Below are positions 22,394 through 30,423 of a DNA stretch of 60,897 nucleotides, piece by piece. Both the position numbers and the translations under genes were made by a program. The stretch comes from a virus, in IMG/VR virus record IMGVR_UViG_3300019889_000017, positions 1 to 60,897 of that record. One strand, given 5' to 3'. Position 1 is the stretch's first letter. Each line of letters starts with the position of its first letter. The notes under the pieces were generated by a model, which was given only the letters and a program-made list of their open reading frames with translations, was not told where the DNA came from and did not search any database.

Positions 22394-23112
22394 TCAGAGG
22401 ATCTGGTCGAGCGGCTCGGCATGTACTGGTGGGCGAACGGCCGGGTACGCACGATGACCCCCGAGCCCGCCGCGTCCAGGCTGATCCGGCCGCCGTCATC
22501 CGGGCGCCAGGAGCCGTTCGGCCGATCCAGCCAGGCCAGCAGCGAGCGCCGGTCGCTGGCGCTGAGCTGGACGTGGTGGTCCCGGTCCGCGATGACGCGC
22601 GCCAGCGTGGCGCGGTAGACCGCCTCGGCCACTCTCTGAGCCTCGCGCTGGCCGCCGGAGCCCGCATCCTCCCAGTTGACCGTGTAGACCAGGTGCCGGT
22701 TGTTGCCCATCCGGACCTCCAGGTCCCGGTTGTCACCCTCGTCCACGTGGAGCGCCAGGCCGTAATGCGGGTTGTGGAGCTGGACCAGGGCCTCCTCGCC
22801 GGTCCAGGGGTAGGCCAGGATGGCGCCCAGCTCCTCGGCCACCGTGGCCGGTGAGACGTAGTCCCCGTGCCGAGACTCCAGGTCGTTCACGTAGCGCCGG
22901 AGCGCGTCGGCCAGCGTCGTGGGCTCGCCCTCGGTCAGGCTCAGGACATCCTCCTGATCCATCGACGCCAGCGCGTCGATCATGTCCACGATCGTCTCCC
23001 GGCCCTCGCCGGTCTGGGCCATCGTGTTGCGGATGACGCGCTCCCGCACAAGCGCGGCTTGCCAGGCTCCGAGGTCGTCAGCTCCAGCCAGCAGGTCCTG
23101 TAGTTCGCTCAT
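22390..23112 (-). CDS. Hypothetical protein
   Basis: A 240-residue acidic protein starts at ATG 23112 behind GGGGGAGGT. The N-terminal half is helical (QDLLAGADDLGAWQAALVRERVI); the middle has an aromatic beta segment (VQLHNPHYGLALHVDEGDNRDLEVRMG). It is transcribed alone from promoter 23153-23182. No family is recognised. Confidence 0.7.
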   Translation of the reverse strand: MSELQDLLAGADDLGAWQAALVRERVIRNTMAQTGEGRETIVDMIDALASMDQEDVLSLTEGEPTTLADALRRYVNDLESRHGDYVSPATVAEELGAILAYPWTGEEALVQLHNPHYGLALHVDEGDNRDLEVRMGNNRHLVYTVNWEDAGSGGQREAQRVAEAVYRATLARVIADRDHHVQLSASDRRSLLAWLDRPNGSWRPDDGGRISLDAAGSGVIVRTRPFAHQYMPSRSTRSSD

Positions 23113-23152
23113 CTCTACCTCCCCCAACGGCGAGTCTCTCCCACCGTGTCAT

Positions 23153-23182
23153 ACATTACCGTCATGCCTGTTAGGTTGTCAA
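23153..23182 (-). promoter_or_regulatory. TTGACA-N18-TAATGT promoter
   Basis: Minus-strand TTGACA (23182-23177) and TAATGT (23158-23153), followed by a 40-nt leader with a strong ribosome-binding site. Confidence 0.8.
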
Positions 23183-23185
23183 TAA

Positions 23186-23217
23186 GGGGAGGCCAGCCGA
23201 TTCCAGCTGGCCCCTCC
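23186..23217. terminator. Hairpin terminator
   Basis: GGCCAGC (23191-23197) pairs with GCTGGCC (23206-23212), and the flanking G-rich and C-rich ends extend the stem. It lies 5 nt after the stop of gene 23222-24688 (-). Confidence 0.6.
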
Positions 23218-23221
23218 TCGA

Positions 23222-24688
23222 TCAGCGTTCCTCGAACAGGTGGTCACACCCGTCACACCGGATGTTGGTCTTCTCGATCACCTTGCGGCTGGCACGGATG
23301 ATGTTGGGCTCATCGCACGTGCACGTCAGTTTGATGTTGCCCGTACTGGACTCGGTGGTGCCGGGCTTCTTCTGACCGCGGCCGATCTGCTCGCCACCCT
23401 CGGTCTCCTCGTCCGAGCTACCGAGCCACAGGGGGAGGTGGACGACCAGCCGGATCGCCGCGTCCAGCTCGGCCAGCAGGTCGGCGTACTGCTCGACAGT
23501 CTCTTCCTTCAGGGTGACCTCGGAGAAGCCGATCGAGGGGCTGGCCTGAGCATCCCGGTACTCCAAGCCCAGCTCTTCGGCGAGCTGCTTGAACTTGGCG
23601 TTGTGCCACCGGTTCTGGCGGCTGGTGTCCTGGATGTCGCGGACCTTGGCCAGGGTGTGGGCCGCCTCGTGGAGCATGGTCTGCAGTACCTGCTTAGCGC
23701 CCTTGGCCAGGGTCTCCCCTGCCATGAACATCTCGCCCATCTGCAGGTTGGTGATCGCACTCTCGCCTTCAGCGCGAGTCTTCCAGCCGTTCGGCCGGAA
23801 GTGGCCCCAGCGCGCCGGGCCGATCATGCCCGAGCCGGTCACCATGACTACGGCCGGAAGCTCCGAGTGGTTCCCGCGGATCCGGTCCCAGACCGTCTCC
23901 AGGAGCTGGACCACCGCGGAACCGGCCATGTCGCCGGTCACGGTCGACATCTCTCGGTCGGCAAGGTGCGCGGCGATCTTCGCGGCGCCGCTCGGCGTGA
24001 TCGTCATCCTCCCCTTGGCGGTCACCTCCTCCTGGACCACAGCGGAACCGGCCATGTCGCCGCGACCCCGGGCGAGTACCGTCCCGCCAAACTTCACCAG
24101 GTGGGTCTTCCAGGACTTACCGGCAGCGGCCACCTTGCCGCGCGCCCAGTCCTCGCGCATCGCCTCGTACATCAGAGTCTCGGTGGCGGCTTCGTCCAGC
24201 CGGGCCTCCTCGGCCTCCCATGCGTGATCGATCGCCTCGCGGTCGTCCGGGGTGGCGGTGGGCTCGCCCCGGTAGGGGTACTCGGTGCCCTCGGTCGCCC
24301 ACTGGCGGGGATCTCCGGCGGCGCGCTCCGCGTCCTCCAGCTCGGCCTCAGCGTGGTACTTGTCCATGACCTCAGACACAACCTCGCGCCGCACGTCCTC
24401 GGTCAGAGCCTCGGCGTGCGCCCGCTTGACTCCGGCCGCATCCTCCGGCGCCAACCACATGGTCTGAACCGGTGCGGCGTAGAACGTCCCAGCAGTCGTC
24501 TCGATCATGTAGCCGCGCCGATTGACGCACTTGTCCTTGCCAACAACCCGGGCGACTCGAACGCCTTCGCCGGTCTTGGTGGCGCTCTCACGGATGCTCT
24601 CGTGGCCCTCGGAGTTGTAGGCGAACTTCACGAGGATCCGGTCCCCGGCCTGGACGTCGCTGGCGTTGATCTTTCCCTTGGCGGTCAT
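23222..24688 (-). CDS. SprT-like zinc metalloprotein
   Basis: A 488-residue protein with HEAAH (340-344, HExxH zinc site) and a downstream NRWHNAKF (His 362, likely third ligand), as in SprT/Spartan proteases. A C-terminal zinc ribbon follows (CTCD ... RCDGCDHLFEER). The N-terminal 200 residues resemble no domain I can name. An identical ten-residue block, GDMAGSAVVQ, occurs at 210-219 and 252-261. Possible roles are removing protein from DNA or processing a phage protein. It has its own promoter (24730-24758). Confidence 0.82.
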   Translation of the reverse strand: MTAKGKINASDVQAGDRILVKFAYNSEGHESIRESATKTGEGVRVARVVGKDKCVNRRGYMIETTAGTFYAAPVQTMWLAPEDAAGVKRAHAEALTEDVRREVVSEVMDKYHAEAELEDAERAAGDPRQWATEGTEYPYRGEPTATPDDREAIDHAWEAEEARLDEAATETLMYEAMREDWARGKVAAAGKSWKTHLVKFGGTVLARGRGDMAGSAVVQEEVTAKGRMTITPSGAAKIAAHLADREMSTVTGDMAGSAVVQLLETVWDRIRGNHSELPAVVMVTGSGMIGPARWGHFRPNGWKTRAEGESAITNLQMGEMFMAGETLAKGAKQVLQTMLHEAAHTLAKVRDIQDTSRQNRWHNAKFKQLAEELGLEYRDAQASPSIGFSEVTLKEETVEQYADLLAELDAAIRLVVHLPLWLGSSDEETEGGEQIGRGQKKPGTTESSTGNIKLTCTCDEPNIIRASRKVIEKTNIRCDGCDHLFEER

Positions 24689-24729
24689 CGCTCGCTCCCT
24701 GTTCTCCGTGCTCGCTGCTGATACGGAGG

Positions 24730-24758
24730 ACTTTACAGGCGTGACAGTGGAGTGTCAA
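24730..24758 (-). promoter_or_regulatory. TTGACA-N17-TAAAGT promoter
   Basis: Minus-strand TTGACA (24758-24753) and TAAAGT (24735-24730). Divergent from the promoter at 24805, with 46 bp between the -35 boxes, so both could respond to one regulator. Confidence 0.85.
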
Positions 24759-24804
24759 CCTCAACGGCATGCCGATGAAGTAAGTCACACAGGTGCTCAG
24801 AGAG

Positions 24805-24833
24805 TTGACACTTTACTGTCACGCCTGTAAAGT
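24805..24833 (+). promoter_or_regulatory. TTGACA-N17-TAAAGT promoter (leaderless)
   Basis: TTGACA (24805-24810) and TAAAGT (24828-24833). ATG 24841 follows after exactly 7 nt. Confidence 0.9.
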
Positions 24834-24840
24834 AGTTCTC

Positions 24841-25050
24841 ATGACGAAGACAGCAGCACTTCCCAAGACTCAGGCAGCGGCCATGGAAATCCTGGTGGAC
24901 GGCATGAGCCGGGACGAGTGGAGCGAAGCAGGAGCGAACCTCAACGCGATCGGCAGCCTGAGCCGAAAGGGCCTGGTCCGGCGCGAGGGTGACCCGCGCA
25001 AGGTGGTCAGCGACAGGTTCGAGATCGTCCGGTACTTCCGGGTCGCCTGA
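24841..25050 (+). CDS. Small winged-helix-like protein (leaderless)
   Basis: A 69-residue protein read from a leaderless mRNA. The pattern GSLSRKGLVRREGDPRKVVSDRFEIVRYF resembles the recognition helix and wing of small winged-helix proteins, and MEILVDGMSRDEWSEAG could be the preceding helices. It matches gene 15844-16023 in size, orientation and regulation. A candidate autoregulatory DNA-binding protein, by inference. Confidence 0.65.
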   Translation: MTKTAALPKTQAAAMEILVDGMSRDEWSEAGANLNAIGSLSRKGLVRREGDPRKVVSDRFEIVRYFRVA

Positions 25051-25058
25051 CACAGCAC

Positions 25059-25090
25059 GAGGGCCCGGAGGATAGTCCCTCCGGGCCCTC
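25059..25090. terminator. Bidirectional hairpin terminator
   Basis: GAGGGCCCGGAGG (25059-25071) pairs perfectly with 25078-25090. It lies between the convergent genes 24841 (+) and 25104 (-). Confidence 0.85.
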
Positions 25091-25103
25091 AGCTTCGGAC
25101 AGG

Positions 25104-25403
25104 TCAGGCTGCAGCGGACACCAGGTCCGTGCGCGCGCCCTGGCCTGGGCGGCCGGCCTTCCACTCGTCCAGGCTGGCCCGGGTGAAAACGGGCAGGTTG
25201 TACTGACCCTCTGCCTTCCGGTCGGGGTTGGCCTCCGGCCCGATGCCGCGCGCGACGTAGCTGGAGAGGGTGTTCCGCTTCAGGCCCAGGTACTCGGCCG
25301 CCGGACCGTACCCGACGAATTCATCGGGAAGGTCAGACAAGATCTCCGTGGATCTCGCACCCATGATGGTCTGGCCTCCCTGATCAACTCGCAGTCCAGT
25401 CAC
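25104..25403 (-). CDS. Helix-turn-helix protein (excisionase/MerR-like)
   Basis: The block GYGPAAEYLGLKRNTLSSYVARGIGPEA is a typical HTH_17/AlpA-like DNA-binding motif, followed by FTRASLDEWKAGRPG, the usual end of such domains. GTG 25403 lies 7 nt after a -10 box and would give 99 residues from a leaderless mRNA. ATG 25364 after GGGAGG would give 86 and is also possible. A transcriptional regulator; whether it reads the phage operators is unknown. Confidence 0.78.
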   Translation of the reverse strand: MTGLRVDQGGQTIMGARSTEILSDLPDEFVGYGPAAEYLGLKRNTLSSYVARGIGPEANPDRKAEGQYNLPVFTRASLDEWKAGRPGQGARTDLVSAAA

Positions 25404-25410
25404 AGCTGTT

Positions 25411-25439
25411 ACTTTACCGGCGCGCCTGTCAAATGACAA
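25411..25439 (-). promoter_or_regulatory. TTGTCA-N17-TAAAGT promoter
   Basis: Minus-strand TTGTCA (25439-25434) and TAAAGT (25416-25411), 7 nt before GTG 25403. The AT-rich stretch 25455-25475 just upstream is otherwise featureless. Confidence 0.75.
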
Positions 25440-25487
25440 GCCCGCCACTTACTTGTATCGGCACATAATAAAAGTTCGCCGGGGAGG

Positions 25488-25790
25488 TCAGCCGCACGGA
25501 AGAGTGGCCCGGTACGCGGCCATCGCGGCCGCGATGACGCGGCCACGCTCCCCCGCCGGGCCAGCCGGTGGCGGTGGCCCGGTGGTGAAGAGATCCAGAA
25601 CAGCGCACATGGCCTGGTCCTGATCACGCTGAACCTTCGCGTTCTCAGCATCCTGGTCACGCTCGTTCTTCCAGATCCAGAAGGACAGCAGGCTGGCGAT
25701 GAGCAGGACCGCCAGGCCCCACGACAGCAGGATCGTCCAGACGGGGCGCGGTATGTCCCAGCGCGCGGAGAGTCTCACACGCCGGATCAT
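25488..25790 (-). CDS. Small membrane protein
   Basis: A 100-residue protein with one clear transmembrane helix (VWTILLSWGLAVLLIASLLSF, about 17-38), a charged helix and a Pro/Ala-rich tail. It starts in an ATGA overlap with the upstream membrane gene. Two consecutive small membrane genes could form a second holin-type pair, but there is no lytic enzyme beside them. Confidence 0.65.
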   Translation of the reverse strand: MIRRVRLSARWDIPRPVWTILLSWGLAVLLIASLLSFWIWKNERDQDAENAKVQRDQDQAMCAVLDLFTTGPPPPAGPAGERGRVIAAAMAAYRATLPCG

Positions 25791-26056
25791 GCCTCAGCCC
25801 CCGAGGGAGCGCTGGACGACCCAGGCGAGGAGGAGGACCGCGGCCCCAGCGGCTCCGACGGCTCCGACGGCAGACTGACCCGCGTACCGGGCCCGGAGAG
25901 CCAGAGCCTGAGAAAACCAGGGCCGAGCATCGTCGCCGCGCTGATCAGCATCAACGGCCACGGCCCGGCGGTCAGGACCGTCCACGTTCCCCACGCGCCT
26001 CCGAGGACCAGGAAAAAGAGATCCCGTTGGAGGGGCGGCAGTGCTCGCCTGCTCAC
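25787..26056 (-). CDS. Small membrane protein
   Basis: An 89-residue protein starts at GTG 26056, overlapping the upstream stop. Two hydrophobic segments (LFFLVLGGAWGTWTVL and PWPLMLISAATMLG) precede a Ser/Pro-rich tail. It is in the same transcript as the glycosyltransferases, so it might anchor or assist envelope or virion modification. Function unknown. Confidence 0.65.
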   Translation of the reverse strand: MSRRALPPLQRDLFFLVLGGAWGTWTVLTAGPWPLMLISAATMLGPGFLRLWLSGPGTRVSLPSEPSEPLGPRSSSSPGSSSAPSGAEA

Positions 26057-26799
26057 TCACTTTTCCCTGCCTTCCCGGTCCGCCGAGCTGTTGTCGCCGA
26101 GCGTACGCGAGAGGGGCCTGAGCGCGTCCCGGTGCGGCGCAGCAGCATGGGATCGGTCACCACCGGCCCGGACCACGACAAATCCAGCGCCGAGCCGTAG
26201 TGCCACTTGCGCGCCACCCGGTCAGCTGCCCGGTGTTTCGTCAGGCTGGGGATGGACAGGTGGTCCACCAGTGACGGCCAGGTGTACCAGACCTCACGAT
26301 CGTTGCGCTTCGCCCAGCCGCCCACCCGCATGTCGTCCGGGACCCCGCCGCGCCGGGAGGACCACTCGATCATCGCCGGTATGTCGGCTGTCGGAACCGC
26401 CAGGCTCACGCCCCACATCACGCGCTCGCCGCGGACCCAGGATGCGTGCACGGCGTCGGCACGCACCGTCAACACGTCCCAGCGGGCCGGAGCCATCCGC
26501 CCGGTGCCGAGGTAGGGCGAGACCACCGCCCCGTCAGGGACGAACTCCAGGGCCTTCTCCAGCCCCGCGAGGTAGTCGCCGCACGGAACCGCGTCGTCCT
26601 GGATCAACACGTGGTAGTCGGCCGCCGGGTCGAACAGTGACCAGGCCTCGCGCGCCACGTTCCACACGCGCTCGGCGTTGCCGGACGGCGGGCCGTTGTC
26701 GTCCCAGTAGATCTCCACCGGGCGGTCCAGCGCATCGCGAAGTTCTTTCACGTACCTCGCCCGGTCCGGGTGGGCCATGATGCTGGCGCTGACCCTCAC
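26053..26799 (-). CDS. Glycosyltransferase-like protein
   Basis: A 248-residue protein with a GT-A-like layout: VSASIMAHPDRARYVKEL at the N terminus, VEIYWDDNG, YHVLIQDDAVPC (an acidic motif in the DxD position) and WGVSLAVPTADIP. This resembles family-25-type glycosyltransferases. It probably modifies virion proteins, host glycans or DNA together with the next two genes. The stop of the upstream gene overlaps its GTG start. Confidence 0.7.
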   Translation of the reverse strand: MRVSASIMAHPDRARYVKELRDALDRPVEIYWDDNGPPSGNAERVWNVAREAWSLFDPAADYHVLIQDDAVPCGDYLAGLEKALEFVPDGAVVSPYLGTGRMAPARWDVLTVRADAVHASWVRGERVMWGVSLAVPTADIPAMIEWSSRRGGVPDDMRVGGWAKRNDREVWYTWPSLVDHLSIPSLTKHRAADRVARKWHYGSALDLSWSGPVVTDPMLLRRTGTRSGPSRVRSATTARRTGKAGKSE

Positions 26800-28598
26800 T
26801 CGCCGTCCCGCAATGCCTGCAGCATCGACTCCCGCAGATCCTTGCGGGGGCCGAGCCGGATCCCGCGGGCGCGCGCGAGCGCGCGGAGCTGGCCTGTGTT
26901 CAGGTCCTCGGTCGACGTTCCCGGCCTCACGCTCCCCAGTTCGCCCTCATGCACGATGAACCAGAGCGGCGGCGCCTCGGCCACCGGCATCGGCTCAGCC
27001 AGGTTAGGTTGCGGCTCCGGACCAGGCTCCTCCCCAGTGGCCCAGCCGGGAGAAGGCGAGACGCCCTCGCTCGTGATGGCGGTGACCGCGTGCAGCCCCT
27101 CGGACCCGGCCGCCCGGAGATTGGCGTCCACTATGGCGGCCGACTCCTCCGGAGTCTCCTGACGAATGGCCAGCTGAGTCACGGCGAGGTGGTCGTGGAA
27201 GATCTTGATCGGTTCCAGAAAGCCCTCCGCCACCATCTCGTCCACCGCCTCAGCCACGCCGGGCCAGTCGGGGTGGCCGTAGTCGTCCAGCGCGATCACG
27301 GCGTTGGGCGCGAGGTGCGGCGCCCACAGCTCGACGTCGGCCAGAGCGCCCTCCTTGCTGTGGTCGCCGTCGATGAAGATCAAACCCACCTGCCGGTTGC
27401 CGTAGCCGACCAGATCCGGGGAGGTGACCCAGTCCCGGGCCACGTTGGCGCTGAAGTCGTGGACCAGCGTGATCGAGCTGTTGTAGCCGAGCGCCATCAC
27501 GTTGTACTCGGCCCAGCGCCGCGAGCCCTCCTCGTTGAACGGCGGGGCATAGGTGTTGCCCGCCTTCTCCCACAGGTCGACACCCCACAGGTGCGCTCCG
27601 TTCCCCTGGCGCGCTCCCCAGGCCATCAGCAGCGCGGTCCGGCCCTGGAACACGCCGATCTCCACGATCGCCTGATCCGAGGGCACCTGGGCGGCGAAGT
27701 CGGCCAGCGCGACCCCGATCTCATCCGGGGTAGCGCCGCGGACCTTCTTGAAGTGCCGGGGGATCGAAAGCCTCGTCATACGGTTGCCTCTCGGTCTCGG
27801 AGTCACCGACCGCGGCATGGTGCCGGGCCGAAGTCTGGACTGGACCGACTTCTCAGGCCGGACGTCCGGCCTGAGAAGTCGGTCCAGTCCAGACTTCGGC
27901 CCGGCGGTCAGCATCGTGTGGCCGCGCCAGTCCTCATACCGAAGCTTGTCCCGCTTGAACTGGTCCCGGTGGTTGACCCGCTGGTACTGGGCGTCGCTCT
28001 CGGCCTTCCCCGCGATCGGGTGCATGTGCTCGATCCGCACCTCGGGGAGGTGGCGCAACGCCCCGGCTCCGCCGAACAGGTCCATCATCGCGTTGTCGCA
28101 GTACATGTGCTCCACCGGTGCCGGGACCATCCGGCCGAGCGCGCGGACCGCGTCAGCGGTCACCGCCCATTCGGTGCTGAGGTTCTGGCCCTGGTAGCCG
28201 TCGTCCCCGTAGACCATGCCGGTGCCCAGCTCGTGCAGGACGGCGAGGTAGCGCTCAGCCCAGCCGATCGTCTGGGGGAGGTGATCGTCGCCGGCGAATC
28301 CGAGGGCGAAGTATGAACTGTCCACGATCAACTGGCTGACCGTCCGCTCCAGCTTGTGCACCATCGGCATCCACTCGGTAAACGTGATCATCTTGAGCGG
28401 GCTGGGCGTGTCATCCGGCGTGTCGTCCAGGAACTCATCCAGGACCGCGCCGTATTCGTAGTACCTCGGGTCGTCGGCATCCACGGCCAGCACAAGGTCC
28501 GCGACGTCCCAGGCGTTGGTGAAGTCCCAGGCGGCGATCAGGCGCCGGATGTTCCCCGGGCGGCCGCGGGTGGGGACGAGAACAGCCAGCTCAGGCAC
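26796..28598 (-). CDS. Glycosyltransferase-methyltransferase fusion
   Basis: A 600-residue protein. Residues 1-230 are a GT-A-type glycosyltransferase (LAVLVPTRGRPGNIRRL; VLAVDADDP). Residues about 275-440 are a class I SAM-dependent methyltransferase (IVEIGVFQGRTALLMAWG as motif I; GLIFIDGDHSKEGALAD), of the cephalosporin-hydroxylase/macrocin-O-methyltransferase type. The C-terminal 120 residues are acidic and low complexity, ending in a SAP-like LRALARARGIRLG. An 84-bp perfect palindrome encodes residues 232-259, between the enzyme domains. An internal ATG (27780) with AGAGG before it could start a separate methyltransferase. Confidence 0.8.
   Translation of the reverse strand: MPELAVLVPTRGRPGNIRRLIAAWDFTNAWDVADLVLAVDADDPRYYEYGAVLDEFLDDTPDDTPSPLKMITFTEWMPMVHKLERTVSQLIVDSSYFALGFAGDDHLPQTIGWAERYLAVLHELGTGMVYGDDGYQGQNLSTEWAVTADAVRALGRMVPAPVEHMYCDNAMMDLFGGAGALRHLPEVRIEHMHPIAGKAESDAQYQRVNHRDQFKRDKLRYEDWRGHTMLTAGPKSGLDRLLRPDVRPEKSVQSRLRPGTMPRSVTPRPRGNRMTRLSIPRHFKKVRGATPDEIGVALADFAAQVPSDQAIVEIGVFQGRTALLMAWGARQGNGAHLWGVDLWEKAGNTYAPPFNEEGSRRWAEYNVMALGYNSSITLVHDFSANVARDWVTSPDLVGYGNRQVGLIFIDGDHSKEGALADVELWAPHLAPNAVIALDDYGHPDWPGVAEAVDEMVAEGFLEPIKIFHDHLAVTQLAIRQETPEESAAIVDANLRAAGSEGLHAVTAITSEGVSPSPGWATGEEPGPEPQPNLAEPMPVAEAPPLWFIVHEGELGSVRPGTSTEDLNTGQLRALARARGIRLGPRKDLRESMLQALRDGE
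27822..27905. repeat. 84-bp perfect inverted repeat without loop
   Basis: Positions 27822-27863 are the exact reverse complement of 27864-27905, centred on GGACGTCC. It lies in frame at the junction of the two enzyme domains of gene 26796-28598. It could be a cruciform-forming element, a recent inverted duplication or an assembly or amplification artefact. Confidence 0.95.
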
Positions 28599-28752
28599 CT
28601 TGACCTTCTTTCTGCTGGTCCTCGAACCGTTGCCGAGCAGCAGTCGTCACAGGCACGCCCTTGCACGAATGAGTTACAAACCAGACAAACTTGCCGCAGG
28701 TCTCACACTCGGTGCGACCGTCGCCAGGGTCCGTGTGCGGGTGATCAATCAT
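28591..28752 (-). CDS. Small zinc-finger-like protein
   Basis: A 53-residue protein starts at ATG 28752, sharing a base with the upstream stop (an in-frame ATG at 28755 gives one more residue). CETCGKFVWFVTHSC fits a C-x2-C...H-x2-C zinc site. It overlaps the start of the following fusion gene by 8 bp. The phage has several such mini zinc proteins. Function unknown. Confidence 0.65.
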   Translation of the reverse strand: MIDHPHTDPGDGRTECETCGKFVWFVTHSCKGVPVTTAARQRFEDQQKEGQGA

Positions 28753-29420
28753 CATTTGCTCCAGGTGAAGTACGGGTTGTCGATCACGGACCGCTGTATG
28801 CCGGGCCGGATCAGCCGTGGGTTCTCCCAGCGCGAGCCCCGGCCGTCGGCCCGGGACGTCGAGTACAGGTAGTGGTACATGATCCGGGGGACGACCACCT
28901 CGGTCTGCAACAGCCCGCTACGGCGGAGCTGGGCGACCCAGGCCCGATCCTCCGGGGACCCCTTGCGGGCCCGGCGGAAGTCGGCGCTCCGCGCGATCCG
29001 GGACAGCATCGGGTTGATGTGCGAGATGTCGCGTTCATGGCGGCCGCGCATGTTCCGCCAGTGGCCGTAGGCCAGCGAGTGGTAGGCCACCGCGGTGGGC
29101 ATGTCGTCGGAGTAGCACTGGACCTGGAACCCGACGTAGTCGCGGCGGTGGTCCAGCGCGCGCATGACCTCGTCCACGAAGAACGGGCTCACCATGTCGT
29201 CGTCGTCCACGAACGAGAGGTAGTCCGTCGCGGTGTCCAGGACCATCCGCTGGCGGATCTCGGGGAGCGACGGGTGGCCGTTGTTCCACCACGCGACGAC
29301 GCGCACCCGGCCCTCGTACGGGTGGAGCTGGGGCAGCAGCCCGGTCATCAGCCGCTCGAACAGCGGGCGCCGCTCGCCCAGGGTCGGCACGAGGATCGTC
29401 CAAGAAGGCGCGGCTGTCAT
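28752..29420 (-). CDS. Family 2-type glycosyltransferase
   Basis: A 222-residue GT-A enzyme. WTILVPTLGERRPLFERL is the N-terminal nucleotide-binding strand and YLSFVDDDDMVSPFFV contains the metal-binding DxD. It uses a nucleotide sugar to glycosylate an unknown acceptor. It is the first gene of the modification operon and is preceded by the AT-rich repeat region 29463-29720, which probably carries its promoter. Confidence 0.8.
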   Translation of the reverse strand: MTAAPSWTILVPTLGERRPLFERLMTGLLPQLHPYEGRVRVVAWWNNGHPSLPEIRQRMVLDTATDYLSFVDDDDMVSPFFVDEVMRALDHRRDYVGFQVQCYSDDMPTAVAYHSLAYGHWRNMRGRHERDISHINPMLSRIARSADFRRARKGSPEDRAWVAQLRRSGLLQTEVVVPRIMYHYLYSTSRADGRGSRWENPRLIRPGIQRSVIDNPYFTWSK

Positions 29421-29462
29421 GTTGCCACTGTAGCGGAGCCGAGGCCATCTCGGGAGCCGAGG

Positions 29463-29647
29463 CGATTTGCCCTAGAACTACTATGGTTTCTCCCAGAATA
29501 TATCTGGTTTGCCCCGATCTAGGGGACAGGGGACCCTGGGGAGCGTCAACCCCCTCGCGCCCATACGCGTATTACGTGTGTGCGCCAAGATCAACTAATG
29601 ACAACTTTTTCCATACGCGTAGGTGGTTGGGGTCCCCAGGGGTTCCC
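29463..29647. repeat. 185-bp direct repeat, copy 1 (downstream of the structural operon)
   Basis: This copy differs from 58163-58347 at five positions, exactly 28,700 bp apart. It contains GAATATATCTGG in a GGTTT...GCCCC context, two ATACGCGTA palindromes (29561 and 29612 regions), facing GGACCC/GGGTCC arms and an AT-rich core (AACTAATGACAACTTTTT). It is non-coding between gene 29734 (-) and gene 29420 (-). Candidate promoter, replication or segregation element. Confidence 0.9.
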
Positions 29648-29666
29648 TTTACATCCCCGCATAACA

Positions 29667-29720
29667 GGGCGAACCATATATATTTCGGGATGTACCATAG
29701 TAGTTCTAGGGCGAATCGCC
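29667..29720 (+). repeat. Inverted copy of the AT-rich motif
   Basis: GGGCGAACC, TATATATTTCGGG and TAGTAGTTCTAGGGCGAAT repeat, in the opposite orientation, the motif at 29463-29518. The two copies enclose the core of the direct repeat as a 250-bp inverted-repeat cassette. Confidence 0.75.
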
Positions 29721-29733
29721 ACAGGCCTGGCGC

Positions 29734-30423
29734 TCACCAGGTCGGAACGCCGGGAAACTTACTGATGTCCCCAACGTCGTATACTTCTAGATTGCGAGGT
29801 GTGCCCGCACTTGCGAAATGGCTGCCTCCGGCGACCGAGAACGAGCCTTGAAGCTGGACGGCACCGGTCACGTTTCCCGCATCACTGACGGAGAAGTACA
29901 CGCCACTCCCCGTAGCGTTGAATGCCGCGTTCGCCGCGGTGATCGGGAAGCGGTAGTACTCCCCCAGCTGTGCACCGGCCGACTTGAACACCCGGAGATC
30001 CGCGTAGGTGTTGGCCGTGCCGTGCGAAACCCCGCCGTGGGTCTTCATCTCGTAGACCCGGTTGCGGATGAATGTCACGCTGGCCGTGGTCAGCAGAGCC
30101 GTCAGGCTGATACCGATGGCGGTCTGGCTGGAGGTGGCCTGGGCCCTGGCCCACATGCCCACGCCGTCCGACTCAGCCGAGTCAGCCGACCGCCCGATGA
30201 TCATCAGCGACCCGCGGTAGCTGATCATCTGGACGACGGCGCCCTCCATGACCGAGGCTTCGGCCAGCCGGGGGACTCCGGTCAGGATGATGCCGGAGAT
30301 CGCGACGTCCGCGGTGCCGTCCGTATTGACCGCGTCCACCACCCCGACCCGCAGGGTGAGCGTGTCCTCTCCGTCCAGCGAGGGGCGGAGCTTCTTCATC
30401 AGCTTGGTGTAGTCGAGCGCCAT
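29734..30423 (-). CDS. Minor tail protein
   Basis: A 229-residue protein, last gene of the structural operon. The N-terminal half is a beta domain (TLTLRVGVVDAVNTDGTADVAISG; MISYRGSLMIIGR) common in distal tail or base proteins of actinophages. The C-terminal half is a Gly/Ala/Ser-rich beta domain that may contact carbohydrate. It shares one base with the upstream minor tail gene. Assigned mainly by position. Confidence 0.65.
   Translation of the reverse strand: MALDYTKLMKKLRPSLDGEDTLTLRVGVVDAVNTDGTADVAISGIILTGVPRLAEASVMEGAVVQMISYRGSLMIIGRSADSAESDGVGMWARAQATSSQTAIGISLTALLTTASVTFIRNRVYEMKTHGGVSHGTANTYADLRVFKSAGAQLGEYYRFPITAANAAFNATGSGVYFSVSDAGNVTGAVQLQGSFSVAGGSHFASAGTPRNLEVYDVGDISKFPGVPTW

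Noticed and set aside
29483-29851. ORF starting in the direct repeat, with a similar ORF at 58183-58452
   Set aside because: The two resemble each other only because of the 185-bp repeat and diverge into different frames beyond it; no ribosome-binding site and unusual codons.
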